Of a DNA stretch of 7,536 bases, positions 1 to 6,631 are shown piece after piece. The stretch's first letter is position 1; the number at the start of each line of letters is the position of its first letter. This DNA comes from Gp13-AA77 sp035516075. Lineage in GTDB: Bacteria; Acidobacteriota; Terriglobia; UBA7540. The stretch covers positions 1-7,536 of the forward strand of contig DATJAQ010000244.1 in NCBI GenBank assembly GCA_035516075.1. Direction: 5' to 3'. The notes under the pieces were generated by a model. That model was not told the origin of the DNA and searched no databases. It worked only from the letters and a program-made list of their open reading frames with translations. Made by a program: the position numbers and the translations under genes.

Positions 1-1248
1 CAGGCCGAGCTCGCCGAGCCGGGAGAGAACCACGGTCCGTCCGTCAGGCGAAAGCCCCATCGGGTAGCTTGCCCCTTTCTCGGTGGGACGCCTCACCTCA
101 GCGCCAACGCTCAGGTCCCACTCGTGGGGGCCGCTCGACCACAGTTGAAGCCCGTTGGCGGTGAAGGCCAGATAAGATGACGCAGAGCTTCCCGAGAGCC
201 CTCCTTCGAGTTTCCGGATTTGCTTGCCGGTGCCGGCGTCCCAGAGCCTCGCGGCGCGATCCCAATCTCCGGTCAGCAATAGTCGGCCGTCCGGGGAAAA
301 AGCAACGCTGGTCACCTGAGAGTGGTGGCCCTCGGAGCTCTCCATGCCTACGGCCTGGCCCATCTCATCCAGCTTCAGCCTTTCGCTCTCGGCCGGCAGC
401 ACGAGGAGCAGCCCTCCCGTGGCGGTATCCCAGAGCCGCGCCGTCCGATCTTCGCTCCCGGTCAGAATCCGGCTGCCGTCCGGAGAAAATGCCACCGACA
501 GGATCCCCTGAGAGTCTCCGCGGCCCCGCTCCTCCAGGCGGCGAAGCTCTTTGCCCGAACCAGCTTCCCATACCCGCGCCGTCTTATCGTTGCTGCCTGT
601 CAGCACAAGCCGGCCATCCGGAGAAAACGCGACCGCGTTAATCGGGTAAGCGTGTCCCTCAAAGCGTCGAATTTCCGCGCCGGTTCGTGAGTCCCACAGT
701 TGCGCCGTTTTGCGGGAACCTGTCAGTATTTCGCTTCCGTCCGGAGAAAACGCTACCGCGATGGGCAGGTCGGCGCGTGAGGCTCCGAGGACCGTCAGGC
801 GCAGGATCTCCTTGCCGGATGAGGCGTCCCAAAGCTGCACCGTTCCGTCGTGAGTGCCCGTGAGGACCTTCTTTTCATCCGGTGAAAACACCGCGGAGGT
901 TACTGCCCGGCCGCAGTCGAACCGGCGGACCTCTTTCCCGGTGAGCACATCCCATAGCCGCGCCGTGCCGTCGATGCTCGCAGTCAGAATCAGGCGGCCG
1001 GTCGGCGAAAAGGCGGCGGACTGGACGGGGGAAGAATGGCCGATGAAGGCGCGAATCTGGAAGCCGGTCGCAAGGTCCCAAAGCACCGCCAGATTGTCGC
1101 CCCCAGTGACGACCTGCCGGCCGTCCGGCGAGAAGGCGACGGAATTAACCGTGACCTGCCCGACTTGCACCACAAGTTCCGCCTGCGAGGCAGCGAAGAG
1201 CTGTCCCGTAGCCAGCAAAACAACCGCGATGAATCGATACGAACTCAT
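1..1248 (-). CDS. Secreted WD40-repeat beta-propeller protein, 3' end outside window
   Basis: The minus-strand frame is open from an ATG at 1248 to base 1 (416 codons, no stop), so the protein continues beyond the window. It begins MSSYRFIAVVLLATGQLFAA, a signal peptide with cleavage expected near the following SQA, so it probably acts outside the cytoplasm. A G-rich Shine-Dalgarno-like stretch (GGGGGGA) precedes the ATG by about five bases. Repeats of the form VAFSPDGR..LTGS.D.TARLWD follow; the Trp of each WD or WE step is at residue 57, 99, 140, 185, 227, 273 and 336, with a weaker eighth at 377. Spacing is 41-46 except for a 63-residue interval before 336 caused by an insert near residues 283-307. 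One propeller, a protein-interaction scaffold, is expected from the family. Its partner is unknown. Some bacterial relatives carry a further C-terminal domain such as a caspase-like peptidase, which cannot be judged here. It lies 54 bases downstream of the S9 peptidase gene on the same strand, so co-transcription is possible. Confidence 0.9.
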   Translation of the reverse strand, partial: MSSYRFIAVVLLATGQLFAASQAELVVQVGQVTVNSVAFSPDGRQVVTGGDNLAVLWDLATGFQIRAFIGHSSPVQSAAFSPTGRLILTASIDGTARLWDVLTGKEVRRFDCGRAVTSAVFSPDEKKVLTGTHDGTVQLWDASSGKEILRLTVLGASRADLPIAVAFSPDGSEILTGSRKTAQLWDSRTGAEIRRFEGHAYPINAVAFSPDGRLVLTGSNDKTARVWEAGSGKELRRLEERGRGDSQGILSVAFSPDGSRILTGSEDRTARLWDTATGGLLLVLPAESERLKLDEMGQAVGMESSEGHHSQVTSVAFSPDGRLLLTGDWDRAARLWDAGTGKQIRKLEGGLSGSSASSYLAFTANGLQLWSSGPHEWDLSVGAEVRRPTEKGASYPMGLSPDGRTVVLSRLGELGL

Positions 1249-1302
1249 CCAGTCCCCCCAGGCGTTGGCTTGCTTTCCGTCAGCTCGATTCTCGTGGCCA
1301 AT

Positions 1303-3432
1303 CTAAATTCCAAGCTGCCACGCGAAGAATGAGAGCTCGTCCGTCAGCTCATCGATCTGCTTGGATAGCGGACGCCCGCCCGAGTGCCCTGACTTGGTGT
1401 CGTAGCTCAACAGGATGGGCCTCGCGGAGCCGTCCTCGGAGCGCGCCGCCCACTGCAGCATGGCCGCCATCTTGCGGGCGTGCAGCGGCGCCACCCGAGT
1501 GTCGCCGTCGCCGCTCACCAGAAGAACCGCAGGGTAGCGAGTCCCCTCCTTGACGTGCTGATAGGGCGAGTAAGCGTAAATGTACTTGAACTGGTCGCGG
1601 TTTTCCGCCGAGCCGTACTCGGGCACCCAAAAGCGCGCCACCAGAAAGTCCTGGTAGCGCAGCATATCGAGCAGCGGATAGCGGCAGACGACCGCCCGAA
1701 ACAGGTCCGGGCGCTGGGTAAGAGCTGCGCCTACCAGCAGCCCGCCGTTGCTCTGGCCTGTGATGCCGAGCTTGGAGGGATTCGTGTAGCGGCGGTGAAT
1801 CAGCCACTCCGCCGCGGCCAGAAAGTCGTCAAAGACGTTTTGCTTGTTCTGTAGCATCCCCGCCTTGTGCCACTTCTCGCCGAACTCGCCGCCGCCGCGC
1901 AGGTTCGGGACGGCGAATACCCCGCCGCTCTCTACCCAGGCCGCCGCTTCCGCCGAGAAGCCGGGTGTGAGGCTGATGTCGAATCCGCCGTAACCCGTCA
2001 TCAGGGTTGGGTTCGAGCCGTCCAGCTTAAGACCCTTCCGGTAGGAGACGAACATTGGTACCTTCGTGCCATCTTTGGAGGTGTACCACACCTGGTGCAC
2101 CTCGAAATCTTCGCGCTGCAGCGGCACCTTCACTTGCGCCCACACCCGGGCCTGCGCCTGAGGCACGTGGTAGCGGTAAATCGTGCCGGCGTCGGTAAAG
2201 GAGGTGAATTCGAAGAAGGCTTCCGGGCGTTCCCACCGGCCCGCCACGCCCGTGGTGGTGCCGAGTGTGGGTAGGGCGATTTCACGTCGATCACTGCCGT
2301 CGGCGGCAAAGACTGCGAGCTCCGAGTGTGCGTCGTGGACATAGTTCACGAAGACCTTTCCACCCGCCGGCGTAACGCTCGCGATGACGGAATCCCCCTG
2401 CGGGATCACCTCGCGCCAATGCTCCCGGGTGGGGGTGGCCAGATCGGTCAGGAACACGCGCCCGTTGGGGGCGTCCCAGTTGGTTTCGATGTACATCCGG
2501 TCGCCGGCGAGGCTCGCGGAGAAGCGCGCCGTGACATCGTTCACCACCGGTCGCACCGGCGAGGCGGAGGCGAGGTCCTGCAGGTATATTTCGGTCTTCT
2601 CGGCGGCGGAGCCGTGCGCGATTTCGATCATCAAGTACCGGCCATCGTCCGACAGGCGGCAGAAGGCGAGATCGCCGGACCCCAAACCCTCGCCGAAGAT
2701 CTCGCGATCGTTCGCGGGGTCGCTGCCGAGGGCGTGATAATAAACGCGCGGGCCCTGCGGCGAGCGGCGCGCGTAATAGAAGCCGCTCTTATCAGGCTTG
2801 AGCGCCACGCCATAGTAGTCAGCCTCCGGCAAAACGTCGGGAAGATCCTCGCCCGTGTCCACATTCCGCAGGTGGAGGCTCACCTCGTCCTTGCCGCCCA
2901 GGCGCACGCCGTAGACGGCGAGTTTTCCGTCTTTCGAAACGTCCTCGAGATTGACGCTGGTGCTATGGTCCGGGCTCAAGGGGTGGGGATCGATCAGCAC
3001 TCTATCGGGTCCTTCGAGGCCCTGCCGAACGTAAATGACGAAGAGGTCCTCGCCCGCCTTGCGCCGATAAAAGAAATAGCGGCCGCCTTCTTCTCGCGGC
3101 AGGCCGATCACGTCCACGTCCATCAAGGCCGTAAGGCGACGGCGAAGCGCGTCACGGCCCGCCAGTCCGTCCAGGATTGGGCGCGAAAAACCGTCCTGCG
3201 CCTCAATCCAGGCGCGCGTTTCGGGGCTGTTCTGGTCCTCCAGCCACCGGTAGGGATCGGGAACGCGGACGCCGTGGTAGTCGTCCACCACGTCGTCGCG
3301 CCGGGTCGGCGGCGGGCCCGAACTCGCACCCGCCGGCACGCCCACGCTTGCCACAAGAAAAAACATGGTGAATACCTCACGAAGCCGGTCTGAACCGGCC
3401 CGGACGCGCAAGAAATCAGGATGAAAGTCCAT
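1303..3432 (-). CDS. Prolyl oligopeptidase, family S9A, with predicted export signal
   Basis: This encodes a serine peptidase that cleaves short peptides after proline. The 709 residues match the usual family length of about 710. Seen: the S9 N-terminal signature YHGVRVPDPYRWLED at 52-66, a propeller-like middle (about 90-460), then an alpha/beta-hydrolase domain with YGGF at 481-484, NLRGGGEFG at 510-518, nucleophile S561 in GQSNGG, D644 in GDGDTRVAP and H683 in SGHSGG. These align with porcine prolyl oligopeptidase Y473, S554, D641 and H680, and R646 matches its substrate-binding R643. I infer an active enzyme. Residues 21-38 (FTMFFLVASVGVPAGASS) form a signal-peptide-like hydrophobic stretch, suggesting export. 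Start choice is uncertain: the ATG at 3432 has GAGGGAGG just upstream and supplies a basic n-region, whereas the ATG at 3366 (687 residues) has GAGGT seven bases upstream but leaves an uncharged n-region. It is divergent from the S15 gene and precedes the WD40 gene on the same strand. Confidence 0.95.
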   Translation of the reverse strand: MDFHPDFLRVRAGSDRLREVFTMFFLVASVGVPAGASSGPPPTRRDDVVDDYHGVRVPDPYRWLEDQNSPETRAWIEAQDGFSRPILDGLAGRDALRRRLTALMDVDVIGLPREEGGRYFFYRRKAGEDLFVIYVRQGLEGPDRVLIDPHPLSPDHSTSVNLEDVSKDGKLAVYGVRLGGKDEVSLHLRNVDTGEDLPDVLPEADYYGVALKPDKSGFYYARRSPQGPRVYYHALGSDPANDREIFGEGLGSGDLAFCRLSDDGRYLMIEIAHGSAAEKTEIYLQDLASASPVRPVVNDVTARFSASLAGDRMYIETNWDAPNGRVFLTDLATPTREHWREVIPQGDSVIASVTPAGGKVFVNYVHDAHSELAVFAADGSDRREIALPTLGTTTGVAGRWERPEAFFEFTSFTDAGTIYRYHVPQAQARVWAQVKVPLQREDFEVHQVWYTSKDGTKVPMFVSYRKGLKLDGSNPTLMTGYGGFDISLTPGFSAEAAAWVESGGVFAVPNLRGGGEFGEKWHKAGMLQNKQNVFDDFLAAAEWLIHRRYTNPSKLGITGQSNGGLLVGAALTQRPDLFRAVVCRYPLLDMLRYQDFLVARFWVPEYGSAENRDQFKYIYAYSPYQHVKEGTRYPAVLLVSGDGDTRVAPLHARKMAAMLQWAARSEDGSARPILLSYDTKSGHSGGRPLSKQIDELTDELSFFAWQLGI

Positions 3433-3636
3433 GCGTCCTCCCTCTGCGGTTTACATCAGGACAGGTGAGCCAGTTTAGCACGGTGGCGCCGGCGCTCATC
3501 TCGGTAACCGTCGGATGGCCCGGCTGTCTCGAGGCGCGCGCGGCTCGCCGGGTTCGCCCACAAGCCAAAGGCGCGGCTTGATGTGGCGGGCCTGCCCGTG
3601 TTAGCCTCTCGCACCGTCGAGCAAGGAGGGTTTTCG
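3433..3636. promoter_or_regulatory. Divergent intergenic region between S9 and S15 peptidase genes
   Basis: These 204 bases must carry start signals for both flanking genes. For the minus-strand gene, TGCTAAACT (3480-3472) resembles an extended -10 element about 40 bases ahead of the ATG at 3432, without a clear -35. For the plus-strand gene, TTGATG (3578-3583) followed 17 bases later by TTAGCC (3601-3606) is a weak promoter match at best. A hairpin CAAGCC (3561-3566) / GGCTTG (3575-3580) with an 8-base loop and the self-complementary GCGCCGGCGC (3486-3495) are visible and could be operators or chance in GC-rich sequence. The stretch is too short and too poor in coding features to hide another gene. 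Confidence 0.4.
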
Positions 3637-4362
3637 ATGACGATTACATGGCGCAGATCGGGCGGCCTCGCCACCGCCGCCTTGCTGGGTGCCGCGATCA
3701 TCGCCAGCTTGGCGCCTTCGGTCCGCCGGACTGCCGCCCAGGAAGCATCGCCGCCCGATTACAGCCAGCTCTTCGATAAGCGCGACGTGATGGTACCGGC
3801 GCGCGACGGCGTGAAGCTGCACACCGAGATTTACACTCCGAAGAACGCCGGCGAGCCCCTCCCGATCCTGCTTACCCGCACTCCCTATGGCCTGAGCGAC
3901 GATGAGAAGGGCTTCAGCCGCCACCTCGCGCTCTATCGCGAGATGTTCGCCGGCGGCTACATCTTCGCTTTCCAGGACATCCGCGGCCGCTACGGTTCCG
4001 AGGGCCAGTTCGTAATGCAGCGCGACCCGCGCGACAAATCCGATCCCAAGAGTATCGACGAGGCCAGCGACACTTACGACACCGTGGATTGGCTGGTGAG
4101 AAACGTCGCCAACAACAACGGCCGGGTGGGCGAGGCGGGCATTTCCTACGGCGGCTGGCTTACCACCATGGCCCTGCTCGAGCCGCACCCCGCGCTCAAG
4201 GCGGTGTCGGAGCAGGCCTCGCCGGCCGACAGGGCGACGACTTTCATCACAACGGCGCCTTCCGCCTCAGTTACGGCTTCGAATACGCCTCCGAGCTCGA
4301 GACTTCAAAGGAAAACTACGCGTTTAAATTTTCGAAAGCCGACCTGTTCGATTGGTATCTAA
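3637..4362 (+). CDS. N-terminal fragment of the S15 hydrolase (signal peptide and nucleophile Ser)
   Basis: This is the 241-residue product expected if translation stays in the first frame. The start at 3637 is chosen because AAGGAGGG lies six bases upstream; an ATG further upstream at 3583 would add 18 residues that look unlike a signal peptide. Residues 1-34 (MTITWRRSGG, then an Ala/Leu-rich core) form a signal peptide with twin arginine near the start, though not a full Tat motif. The hydrolase core follows, with VMVPARDGVKLHTEIYTPKN, then RTPYG, then FQDIRGRYGSEG near residue 110-121, and the nucleophile elbow GISYGGW with S170. After residue 198 the frame gives about 43 residues of non-family sequence and a stop. 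Without Asp, His and the C-terminal domain this product should be inactive. Confidence 0.6.
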   Translation: MTITWRRSGGLATAALLGAAIIASLAPSVRRTAAQEASPPDYSQLFDKRDVMVPARDGVKLHTEIYTPKNAGEPLPILLTRTPYGLSDDEKGFSRHLALYREMFAGGYIFAFQDIRGRYGSEGQFVMQRDPRDKSDPKSIDEASDTYDTVDWLVRNVANNNGRVGEAGISYGGWLTTMALLEPHPALKAVSEQASPADRATTFITTAPSASVTASNTPPSSRLQRKTTRLNFRKPTCSIGI

Positions 4363-5531
4363 ACGACCTTGGGCCGCTCTCGAACGCCAACGCCCTCTAT
4401 TTTCACGGTAAGCTGCCTACCTGGAACGACTTCGTGAATCATCCGAACTACGACAGTTTCTGGCACAAACAGGTGTTCCGCACCTACCTCGAAAACCTGG
4501 AACTGACCGTCCCCAACCTCAATGTGGCGGGCTGGTGGGACCAGGAGGATTTTTACGGGCCGCTGGAGATTTACGAGCTCTTAGAGAAGCACGACACCCA
4601 CCACTTGAACTACGTGGCCGTGGGGCCGTGGAACCACGGCGGATGGGCCCACGGCTCGGGCCGGAAGCTCGGAAATTTTGACTTCGGTAGCGACACCGCG
4701 GCCTACTTCCGCGAGAAAGTGCAGGCGGCGTGGTTTGCGTACTGGCTGAAGGATAAGGGCAGCCTGCCCCTCAAAGAAGCGCTCGCCTTTCAAACCGGCT
4801 CGAACCGTTGGCAGACCTACGACGCCTGGCCGCCGCAAGAGGGCGTTGCGAGGCGCAAGCTCTATTTCCACAGCAAGGGCAGGCTGTCATTCGACCCACC
4901 GCAGGGGAATGAGGGTGCCGGCTTCGAGAGCTATCTCTCAGACCCAGCCCACCCCGTACCTTACCGGCATCGGCCCATCAGTCCCACCTATCCCGGGCCC
5001 GGTTGGCCGGTATGGCTGCTCGAGGACCAGCGCTTCGTCTACCTGCGCCCGGACGTCGCCGGCTTTGAAACCGATACCCTCACCGGCGACGTAACAGTTT
5101 CGGGCGACATCGTCGCCCACCTGTTTGCCTCCACCAGCGGCACCGACAGCGACTGGATTGTGAAGCTGATCGACGTTTATCCCGAGGATTACCCCGCCGA
5201 CCCCAAACTCGCCGGTTGGCAGCTTATGATTGCGAACGACGTGTTTCGTGGCCGCTTCCGCAAGAGCTTCGAGAAGCCGGAGCCGATGACGCCGAACCGG
5301 CCGACGCCGATCATCGTGGACCTGCACACCAACAATCACGTATTTCTGAAGGGCCACCGCATCATGGTGCAGGTGCAAAGTACCTGGTTTCCCATCATCG
5401 ATCGCAACCCGCAAAGGTACGTGCCTAACATCTTCGCGGCTCGGGCGTCCGATTTTCAGAAGGCCACCGAGCGCGTGTACTTTTCGAACGGGGCGGCGTC
5501 TTACATCGAGCTGCCGGTAGCGTCGAAGTAA
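4089..5531 (+). CDS. C-terminal fragment of the S15 hydrolase (Asp, His and jelly-roll domain)
   Basis: The second open frame gives 480 residues from the ATG at 4089, but only the part from 4233 onward is family sequence; the first 48 residues are an out-of-frame read of the upstream coding region, so this ATG is probably not a natural start. From 4233 it contains GDDFHHNGAFRLSYGF, then the helical cap region (WYLNDLGPLSNANALYFHGK, then PTWNDFVNHPNYD). Next come GWWDQEDFYG with the catalytic Asp codon at 4539-4541 and GPWNHGGWAHG with the catalytic His codon at 4635-4637. The C-terminal non-catalytic jelly-roll domain begins near YLRPDVAGFETDTLTGDVTVSGD and includes STSGTDSDW and DVYPED. No Shine-Dalgarno that would support independent translation was found. 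Without the serine this part cannot act as a hydrolase. Confidence 0.6.
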   Translation: MAGEKRRQQQRPGGRGGHFLRRLAYHHGPARAAPRAQGGVGAGLAGRQGDDFHHNGAFRLSYGFEYASELETSKENYAFKFSKADLFDWYLNDLGPLSNANALYFHGKLPTWNDFVNHPNYDSFWHKQVFRTYLENLELTVPNLNVAGWWDQEDFYGPLEIYELLEKHDTHHLNYVAVGPWNHGGWAHGSGRKLGNFDFGSDTAAYFREKVQAAWFAYWLKDKGSLPLKEALAFQTGSNRWQTYDAWPPQEGVARRKLYFHSKGRLSFDPPQGNEGAGFESYLSDPAHPVPYRHRPISPTYPGPGWPVWLLEDQRFVYLRPDVAGFETDTLTGDVTVSGDIVAHLFASTSGTDSDWIVKLIDVYPEDYPADPKLAGWQLMIANDVFRGRFRKSFEKPEPMTPNRPTPIIVDLHTNNHVFLKGHRIMVQVQSTWFPIIDRNPQRYVPNIFAARASDFQKATERVYFSNGAASYIELPVASK

Positions 5532-5534
5532 CCC

Positions 5535-5583
5535 GGCGCCCTCGGCGCCTCCGTCAAACTGCGGGATCACGCGGGCATCCCGC
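5535..5583. terminator. Candidate hairpins between convergent genes
   Basis: Two stem-loops fill the gap between convergent stops. The first is GGCGCC (5535-5540), loop CTC, GGCGCC (5544-5549). The second is GCGGGAT (5561-5567), a 9-base loop, ATCCCGC (5577-5583). Neither is followed by a T-tract on either strand, so these are not textbook intrinsic terminators. They could still end or stabilise transcripts from both directions. Confidence 0.35.
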
Positions 5584-5993
5584 TACGGCTTGCTGGTTGC
5601 CGCAGCCGTGCCCCGCTTGCACTCCCAGGTGCCGCCTGCCTCGCCCTGCGTCCAGTCGCCTTTCATGGCGTCTTTGCCAGACACGCCTCCGGTGACGTCG
5701 ATGGTGCCGTTATCGTCATCAAAGTGCAGCGCCAACTTGCCCGCCCTGAAGGAACCGCTCTTGACCTCATGCTTCGTGGGCGTGCCGTCGGGGGAAGGCG
5801 CCGTGAAGTTTCCGGTCACTTCCGCCGCCGCCTGTTTCAAATTGAAGGTATATTCCATATCGCCGTTGCCCGTTCCGTGAGCCACGCAAGCCCAGGTGCC
5901 GGCAACCGGTCCTTGCTTCGCTTGAGCGGAGGCCGCACCGGCCAGCCCAGCCATCAGCGCGACTCCCAACAGCGCCACAACTCGCACTCTCAT
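5583..5993 (-). CDS. Small secreted protein of unknown function with WxC motifs at both ends
   Basis: This encodes a 136-residue protein starting at the ATG at 5993, chosen because GAGGAG lies seven bases upstream and a signal peptide begins there. The same frame extends upstream to 6143, but those 50 residues are Arg-rich and unlike a signal sequence. Residues 1-25 (MRVRVVALLGVALMAGLAGA, then ASAQA) are a clear signal peptide. The mature part runs from GTWACVAHGTGNGD (C36) to GGTWECKRG (C125), with alternating stretches such as MEYTFNLKQ, AEVTGNFTA, GKLALHFDDDNGTIDVTG and AMKGDWTQ that look like beta strands. The two WxC motifs bracket the domain and could form a disulfide closing a small beta-barrel or lipocalin-like fold; that is inference. 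I do not recognise a specific family. It is convergent with the S15 gene and has no obvious operon partner. Confidence 0.8.
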   Translation of the reverse strand: MRVRVVALLGVALMAGLAGAASAQAKQGPVAGTWACVAHGTGNGDMEYTFNLKQAAAEVTGNFTAPSPDGTPTKHEVKSGSFRAGKLALHFDDDNGTIDVTGGVSGKDAMKGDWTQGEAGGTWECKRGTAAATSKP

Positions 5994-6435
5994 ATCGTCG
6001 CTCCTCAATTGGATTCCGGTGCGCCGGTTCCTCGCCTGCGCCAACCCACCACCGAGGCCGTCACGCACACCCCGTAATACGGATGAGCCGCCCCAACGGT
6101 TCACACTCCGCCATCGGCTTGCCGGCGGCTTGACAACGCTCAAAGCCCGCCGATAGCATGGGTCTTAAGCCGGAATCGGGCCGCTGAACCCCCTGCCGGT
6201 CGACACGCATCCCTTGGGGCAAGACGGCAGGCGCTCGGCTGAACGAATCTTTCCGCCCGCGAGAATGTGGTCTGCGCGATGGCAGCAACGCTGGGCGTGG
6301 TGGGAGTTTACAGAACGTTCCACGGCGCGCGACGAGCGCGAAGGCCCGCTGGGAGAGATCGTGGTGCGGAGTGCCCGAGCTGGTTGGCTCCGATGCAACA
6401 GGCAGGTTGCGCTCCTGTAGCAAGCCCGGGGAAGA

Positions 6436-6495
6436 CTGACAGAAAAAAGTGTCGAAAACGCGGAACGAAGCCACTATGTGGTTTAGAATCAGCAA
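6436..6495 (+). repeat. Direct repeat, copy 1 (60 bases)
   Basis: This copy aligns without gaps to 6570-6629 at an offset of 134 bases. The right-hand 40 bases (6456-6495) differ at only two positions, while the left part (6436-6455) is more diverged, giving about 85 percent identity overall. The conserved core begins AAACGCGGAACGAAGCCACT. It contains a small stem, AAGCCAC (6468-6474), loop TAT, GTGGTTT (6478-6484), with one G-T pair. Confidence 0.85.
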
Positions 6496-6498
6496 ACC

Positions 6499-6526
6499 CA
6501 GAAAGCAGAAGTCAGAAATCAGAAGC
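6499..6526 (+). repeat. Heptamer array, four units (CAGAARN)
   Basis: Four consecutive 7-base units lie in phase: CAGAAAG (6499-6505), CAGAAGT, CAGAAAT, CAGAAGC (6520-6526). The period is not a multiple of three and the stretch is outside any gene, so it is not a coding repeat. Related CARGAGN units occur immediately after fabG. Confidence 0.75.
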
Positions 6527-6534
6527 AGCACTCC

Positions 6535-6555
6535 CCACGGGCTGTAGTCCCGTGG
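6535..6555. repeat. CCACGGG/CCCGTGG palindromic hairpin
   Basis: CCACGGG (6535-6541) pairs perfectly with CCCGTGG (6549-6555) around the 7-base loop CTGTAGT. It sits in the segment between the two 60-base direct repeats. It resembles the dispersed CCACGGGCT...AGCCCGTGG palindromes I associate with Acidobacteriota intergenic DNA, which behave like REP-type elements; that link is from memory and unverified. No T-tract follows, so it is not a standard terminator. Confidence 0.6.
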
Positions 6556-6569
6556 AATTCAGATGGAGG

Positions 6570-6629
6570 CTGTCAAAAAGAAGTACCTCAAACGCGGAAC
6601 GAAGCCACTATGTGCTTTAGACTCAGCAA
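6570..6629 (+). repeat. Direct repeat, copy 2 (60 bases)
   Basis: Second copy of the repeat at 6436-6495. The core (6590-6629) differs from copy 1 by G to C and A to C at positions 6615 and 6622. The first change breaks one base pair of the copy-1 stem, but a similar stem can reform as AAG (6602-6604), bulged C, CAC, loop TAT, GTGCTT (6612-6617). It ends 48 bases ahead of the fabG start. Confidence 0.85.
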
Positions 6630-6631
6630 TG

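Larger units (their letters stand above)
3637..5531 (+). pseudogene. X-Pro dipeptidyl-peptidase / CocE-type hydrolase (S15), frame-disrupted
   Basis: Two overlapping plus-strand frames together give one S15-family protein. The first runs from the ATG at 3637 and keeps family sequence through SEQASPAD (codon 198 ends at 4230). Family sequence resumes as GDDFHHNGAFRLSYGFEYAS in another frame at 4233 and continues to TAA at 5529-5531. Only bases 4231-4232 (ag) lie between, whereas the family normally has about three residues between AD and GDD, so a deletion of about 7 bases would explain the shift. Joined length is about 630 residues, normal for the family. The catalytic set is S170, D301 and H333 in joined numbering, spaced like S174, D307 and H340 of alpha-amino-acid ester hydrolase. 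No slippery heptamer is visible at the junction, so programmed frameshifting is unlikely. The rest of both frames is well conserved, implying a recent lesion or a sequence error. Confidence 0.85.

Noticed and set aside
60..1140. Recurring CCGTCCGGAGAAAA-type DNA motif across the first kilobase as a DNA repeat.
   Set aside because: On the minus strand it encodes the FSPDG step of successive WD40 repeats, so it is explained by the protein.
2326..3393. Long plus-strand open frame (355 codons) opposite the prolyl oligopeptidase gene.
   Set aside because: It is wholly antisense to a gene with complete catalytic motifs. Its composition is a GC-bias shadow and it shows no domain.
3601..4188. Minus-strand open frame of 195 codons opposite the S15 gene.
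   Set aside because: It overlaps clear S15 family sequence on the other strand and has no recognisable motif or ribosome binding site.
4225..4240. Programmed -1 ribosomal frameshift in the S15 gene.
   Set aside because: There is no X XXY YYZ slippery sequence, and residues normally present between AD and GDD are missing, which fits a deletion better.
6360..6430. tRNA-like look of GGAGTGCCCGAGCTGGTT and following bases.
   Set aside because: No T-arm GGTTCRA motif, no acceptor pairing and no CCA-side partner could be found.
6061..6531. Minus-strand open frame of 156 codons and an overlapping plus-strand frame (6267-6620).
   Set aside because: Both run through the direct repeat, heptamer array or hairpin, have a low-complexity Arg/Pro/Ser-rich composition, and lack a good ribosome binding site or domain.
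6436..6629. Possible CRISPR array from the repeated 40-base core.
   Set aside because: There are only two copies with diverged flanks and a single 74-base intervening segment that itself contains repeats. No cas gene is present.
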